DNA from: a virus
Virus record (IMG/VR): IMGVR_UViG_3300028025_003687
Location: 1-24,162 of that record
Direction: 5' to 3' (one strand)
DNA: 24,162 nt
Every line of letters starts with the position of its first letter. Position 1 is the first letter of the stretch. Shown piece by piece: positions 22,758-24,162 of the stretch. Made by a program: the position numbers and the translations under genes. The notes under the pieces were generated by a model. The model did no database searches. It was not told the DNA's origin and saw only the letters and a program-made list of their open reading frames with translations.

Positions 22758-23702
22758 ATGGATAACCAAAACGATAACATTACCGTCGAAAGCCTTGATC
22801 TTAGCGGGATCCCCGGAATCGAAGAGTTCCTAGGATCGCCAGCGAAAGAAGAGGCAATCGAGTCGCCCGTCGAAGCAGAATACGAACCGCAGGAGGCTGA
22901 GGCGGTTTCTGATAGCGACGTCATCTCCTGGAGTAAGTTCGCGGAGGATCTCCCCGAACCGCTTCACGAGCAGTTCAAGCCAATCGTTGATGAATGGTCG
23001 CGCCAATACAACCGCGTATCAGAAGAAGCATCCCCCTACTACCAACTTCGCGAAGCCGGCTTCAGCCCCGAAGAGATTTCCATGGCAGCGAACCTGCAGC
23101 GTGCACTTGCCGAAGACCCCCAAGGGTTCTACGAGCAGATGGGTCAAGCCTACGGCTTCGCTCAGCAGCAACAGCTAGCAGAATTGCAGCAGCAGGTTCA
23201 GCAGCTGAAGACTCCTCCCGCAGCGGGCCAAACCACTACTGGTAACTGGTGGGAAGAAGAAGAGACTACTGCAGCCCCTGAAGTTCAGGCAGTGGCAGAT
23301 CCGCGTTACGCACAGCTCGAGCAGGAGCTTGCGGTCTTGCGTGACATGCAAGAGCAGGTGCTTGAGCGTCAGCGTCTCGACGAAGGCCGCGCACAAATGG
23401 AAATCGAACTCACAACCATCCGCAACAAGTATGGAGAGTTCGACGAAGAAGAAGTTGTTCGCCGCGCATTGGCCAACTACTCTGTCGACGGAGACGCAAG
23501 CCTCGCTCGCGCATTCCATGAAACAAAGGACCTTGAGCAGCGCGTTGCGCAGCGTTACGCAACAAAGCAAAAGTCTGCACCAAAGGTTATGGGATCGGCA
23601 AACGGGATGCCTCCAGCGGCTCCCGCTAAGACTGTTGACACCGAAGAGGCTCGTCGTGCGGCTGCGCTTGAACTCGCAATCCGCATGGGCGCAGCACAGT
23701 AG
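22758..23702 (+). CDS. Capsid scaffolding protein
   Basis: 314 residues from ATG 22758; a GTG at 22749 in frame is less likely. It is acidic throughout and rich in Glu, Gln and Ala. A long coiled coil (QQQQLAELQQQVQQL near 140-155 and ELAVLRDMQEQVLERQRLDE near 195-215) and a basic, Ala-rich C-terminus (TKQKSAPKVMG, then ARRAAALELAIRMG) fit a scaffold that binds capsid through its C-terminal helix. Its place between portal and capsid genes is the usual one. No protease domain is visible. Confidence 0.88.
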   Translation: MDNQNDNITVESLDLSGIPGIEEFLGSPAKEEAIESPVEAEYEPQEAEAVSDSDVISWSKFAEDLPEPLHEQFKPIVDEWSRQYNRVSEEASPYYQLREAGFSPEEISMAANLQRALAEDPQGFYEQMGQAYGFAQQQQLAELQQQVQQLKTPPAAGQTTTGNWWEEEETTAAPEVQAVADPRYAQLEQELAVLRDMQEQVLERQRLDEGRAQMEIELTTIRNKYGEFDEEEVVRRALANYSVDGDASLARAFHETKDLEQRVAQRYATKQKSAPKVMGSANGMPPAAPAKTVDTEEARRAAALELAIRMGAAQ

Positions 23703-23727
23703 ACACGCGGGATCTAAAAAATCCATC

Positions 23728-23750
23728 AAGACTCTGATAGTCTTTATTTG
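23728..23750 (+). terminator. Weak hairpin after the scaffold gene
   Basis: AAGACT (23728-23733) pairs with AGTCTT (23739-23744), followed by TATTTG. The six-bp, AT-rich stem makes it at best an attenuator between scaffold and capsid. Confidence 0.35.
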
Positions 23751-23758
23751 TAATGCAA

Positions 23759-23774
23759 GGCCGTCCTTACGGCT
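23759..23774 (+). promoter_or_regulatory. Hairpin in the capsid leader
   Basis: GGCCGT (23759-23764) pairs with ACGGCT (23769-23774), with a four-base loop and one G-U pair. It sits about 50 bases before the capsid start and could stabilise the capsid message. Confidence 0.4.
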
Positions 23775-23823
23775 GGGACGCATGCAAATCCAAACTAACT
23801 AACCTTGAAGGAGAAAAAACATC

Positions 23824-24162
23824 ATGGCTGATGGTGTATCACTCGCGATTGGTTCGGCCGTCCTTAAGCAGATTTACTCGGACGGTGTCAACGAACAGAT
23901 CAACAACGAAACCCCCGCTCTTGGGCACATCAAGAGCACCGCAAAGAACATCACTAACGTTGGTGGTGCCGGTGTCGCATTCGTTGCGCACTTCGGTCGC
24001 AACCACGGTATTGGTGCTCGTGGCGAGCTCGAGCGTCTTCCTGAAGCAGGACAGCAGCTCTATGCACGCGGAACCACTGGACTGAAGAGCCTCTACGGAG
24101 CAATTCAGTGCACCGGTCAAGTTATGAACCAGGCCAAGACCAACCCGCAGTCGTTCATCGAC
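23824..24162 (+). CDS. Major capsid protein, N-terminal part (cut by window end)
   Basis: The frame is open from ATG 23824 (behind GAAGGAG, ten-base spacer) to the last base, giving 113 residues. The N-terminus reads MADGVSLAIGSAVLKQIYSD, then NNETPALGHIKST and FGRNHGIGARGELERLPEAG, and YGAIQCTGQVMNQAKTNPQ. The T-P-x-L and GRN-x-GIGA-x-E pattern followed by LP-x-AG is typical of HK97-fold major capsid proteins of tailed phages. It sits in the expected place after portal and scaffold. The Ala/Gly-rich, C-ending codons suggest strong expression. Confidence 0.9.
   Translation, partial: MADGVSLAIGSAVLKQIYSDGVNEQINNETPALGHIKSTAKNITNVGGAGVAFVAHFGRNHGIGARGELERLPEAGQQLYARGTTGLKSLYGAIQCTGQVMNQAKTNPQSFID

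Overview
The window is part of a tailed double-stranded DNA phage (or prophage-like) genome. A complete large terminase, a P22-type portal, a scaffolding protein and the start of a major capsid protein run rightward from about 17.6 kb. A long replication/recombination block occupies the left half. The host is probably an actinobacterium of moderate GC content. This is inferred from TAnnnT boxes placed 6-7 bases before ATG codons that lack a ribosome binding site (leaderless style) and from the actinophage-like gene mix. I cannot prove the host.

Left block (1 to 14.3 kb, all + strand). The 3' end of an unrecognised gene is closed by a strong terminator (526-574). A 340-base AT-rich control region with iterated GAGTTATT-type motifs follows. 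Then come a zinc-binding Endo VII-like protein, a MoxR/CobS-type AAA+ ATPase, and a 400-base gap that folds into an elaborate RNA on the + strand (2881-3280). Downstream are an uncharacterised alpha/beta protein that may be VWA-like, three unrecognised proteins and an HTH protein. From 7.3 kb the genes become a DNA-metabolism module: a small hypothetical, a coiled-coil exonuclease-accessory-like protein, an SNF2-type SF2 helicase, a Cas4/RecB-like PD-(D/E)XK nuclease with four cysteines, an SSB-like protein, a primase-polymerase/D5 helicase fusion and an HNH protein. Most genes overlap or abut, so the block looks like one or a few transcription units, broken by hairpins at 1408, 5488 and 11027.

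Middle (14.3 to 17.6 kb, - strand). A collagen-repeat tail fibre with a C-terminal carbohydrate-binding-like domain is followed by its assembly-chaperone-like partner. The fibre gene diverges from the packaging operon across a gap of only 18-36 bases.

Right block (17.6 to 24.2 kb, + strand). RuvC-like resolvase, large terminase, two small overlapping genes (one with a membrane anchor), portal, a 42-residue Cys-rich protein, scaffold, and a capsid gene cut by the window end. The + strand switches from G/T-rich in the left block to A/C-rich here, as expected if replication forks meet near the inverted tail-fibre genes.

The strongest candidate for something undescribed is the 2.88-3.28 kb RNA. 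Several helices carry G-U pairs that fix the strand, and there are GNRA and UUCG tetraloops and a long-range closing helix. It sits between an AAA+ ATPase and the protein likely to partner it. I found no tRNA, no CRISPR array, no integrase and no insertion sequence.
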